The position numbers and the translations under genes are program-made. From positions 503-6,624 of the forward strand of contig PMEV01000349.1 of NCBI GenBank assembly GCA_003154855.1: a DNA stretch of 6,122 nt, given 5' to 3'. The notes below the pieces were generated by a model that had not been told where the DNA came from, did not search any database, and saw only the letters and a program-made list of their open reading frames with translations. The stretch is from Bryobacterales bacterium (GTDB taxonomy: Bacteria > Acidobacteriota > Terriglobia > Bryobacterales > Bryobacteraceae). Shown one piece after another: positions 6,075 to 6,122 of this stretch; the stretch's first letter is position 1; each line of letters opens with the position of its first letter.

Positions 6075-6122
6075 GCCGGCGGGGCTATTTGGGTGCGCGG
6101 CACAGAAGTGGATACCGACGCT

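Noticed and set aside
6052..6122. Possible tail of another minus-strand gene ending at TAA 6049-6047.
   Set aside because: About 24 codons are open but show no recognisable motif, and the stop would overlap the TATAAT box; too little sequence to support a gene.

Overview
The window looks like a chromosomal stretch from an Acidobacteriota bacterium, probably of the Solibacter/Bryobacter group. The DNA is GC-rich. The best lineage marker is the C-terminus of the large minus-strand gene, which matches the 'Solibacter C-terminal' domain (TIGR03437), a domain expanded in that group. Organism and families are assigned by recognising motifs by eye; no database search was run.

Layout. Bases 2-814 (+) hold the C-terminal two thirds of an M20D metallo-amidohydrolase, cut off by the left edge. 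After an 83-base gap with a clear Shine-Dalgarno site comes a complete sugar 3-epimerase of the D-tagatose/D-psicose 3-epimerase family (898-1806, +, GTG start). These two co-directional genes may form an operon. Everything to their right is on the minus strand. Read in the direction of transcription, it comprises a secreted protein or lipoprotein with a TonB-type C-terminal domain (6039-5035), then 15 bases later a large secreted GH74-type double beta-propeller glycoside hydrolase with the TIGR03437 tail (5019-2113), then a small protein with two zinc ribbons (2018-1767). The 3' end of the zinc-ribbon gene overlaps the 3' end of the epimerase gene tail to tail by 40 bases.

Regulation visible in the DNA. 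A perfect TATAAT sits so close to the start of the TonB_C gene that its transcript may be leaderless. Between the GH74 and zinc-ribbon genes lie a small hairpin and an AT-rich promoter-like stretch, so the zinc-ribbon gene may be a separate unit. Bases 6052-6122 hold no gene I can assign.

How the genes might work together. The TonB_C gene and GH74 gene are very probably co-transcribed and both products are exported, which suggests a cell-envelope role, with the GH74 protein acting on a beta-glucan such as xyloglucan. The epimerase and amidohydrolase are probably cytoplasmic catabolic enzymes; a link to the polysaccharide pair is only speculative. I see no CRISPR array, transposase, tRNA or rRNA, and nothing that compels a claim of a wholly new system. 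The points most worth a second look are the altered GH74 catalytic region, the paired TonB_C protein and the double zinc-ribbon gene.
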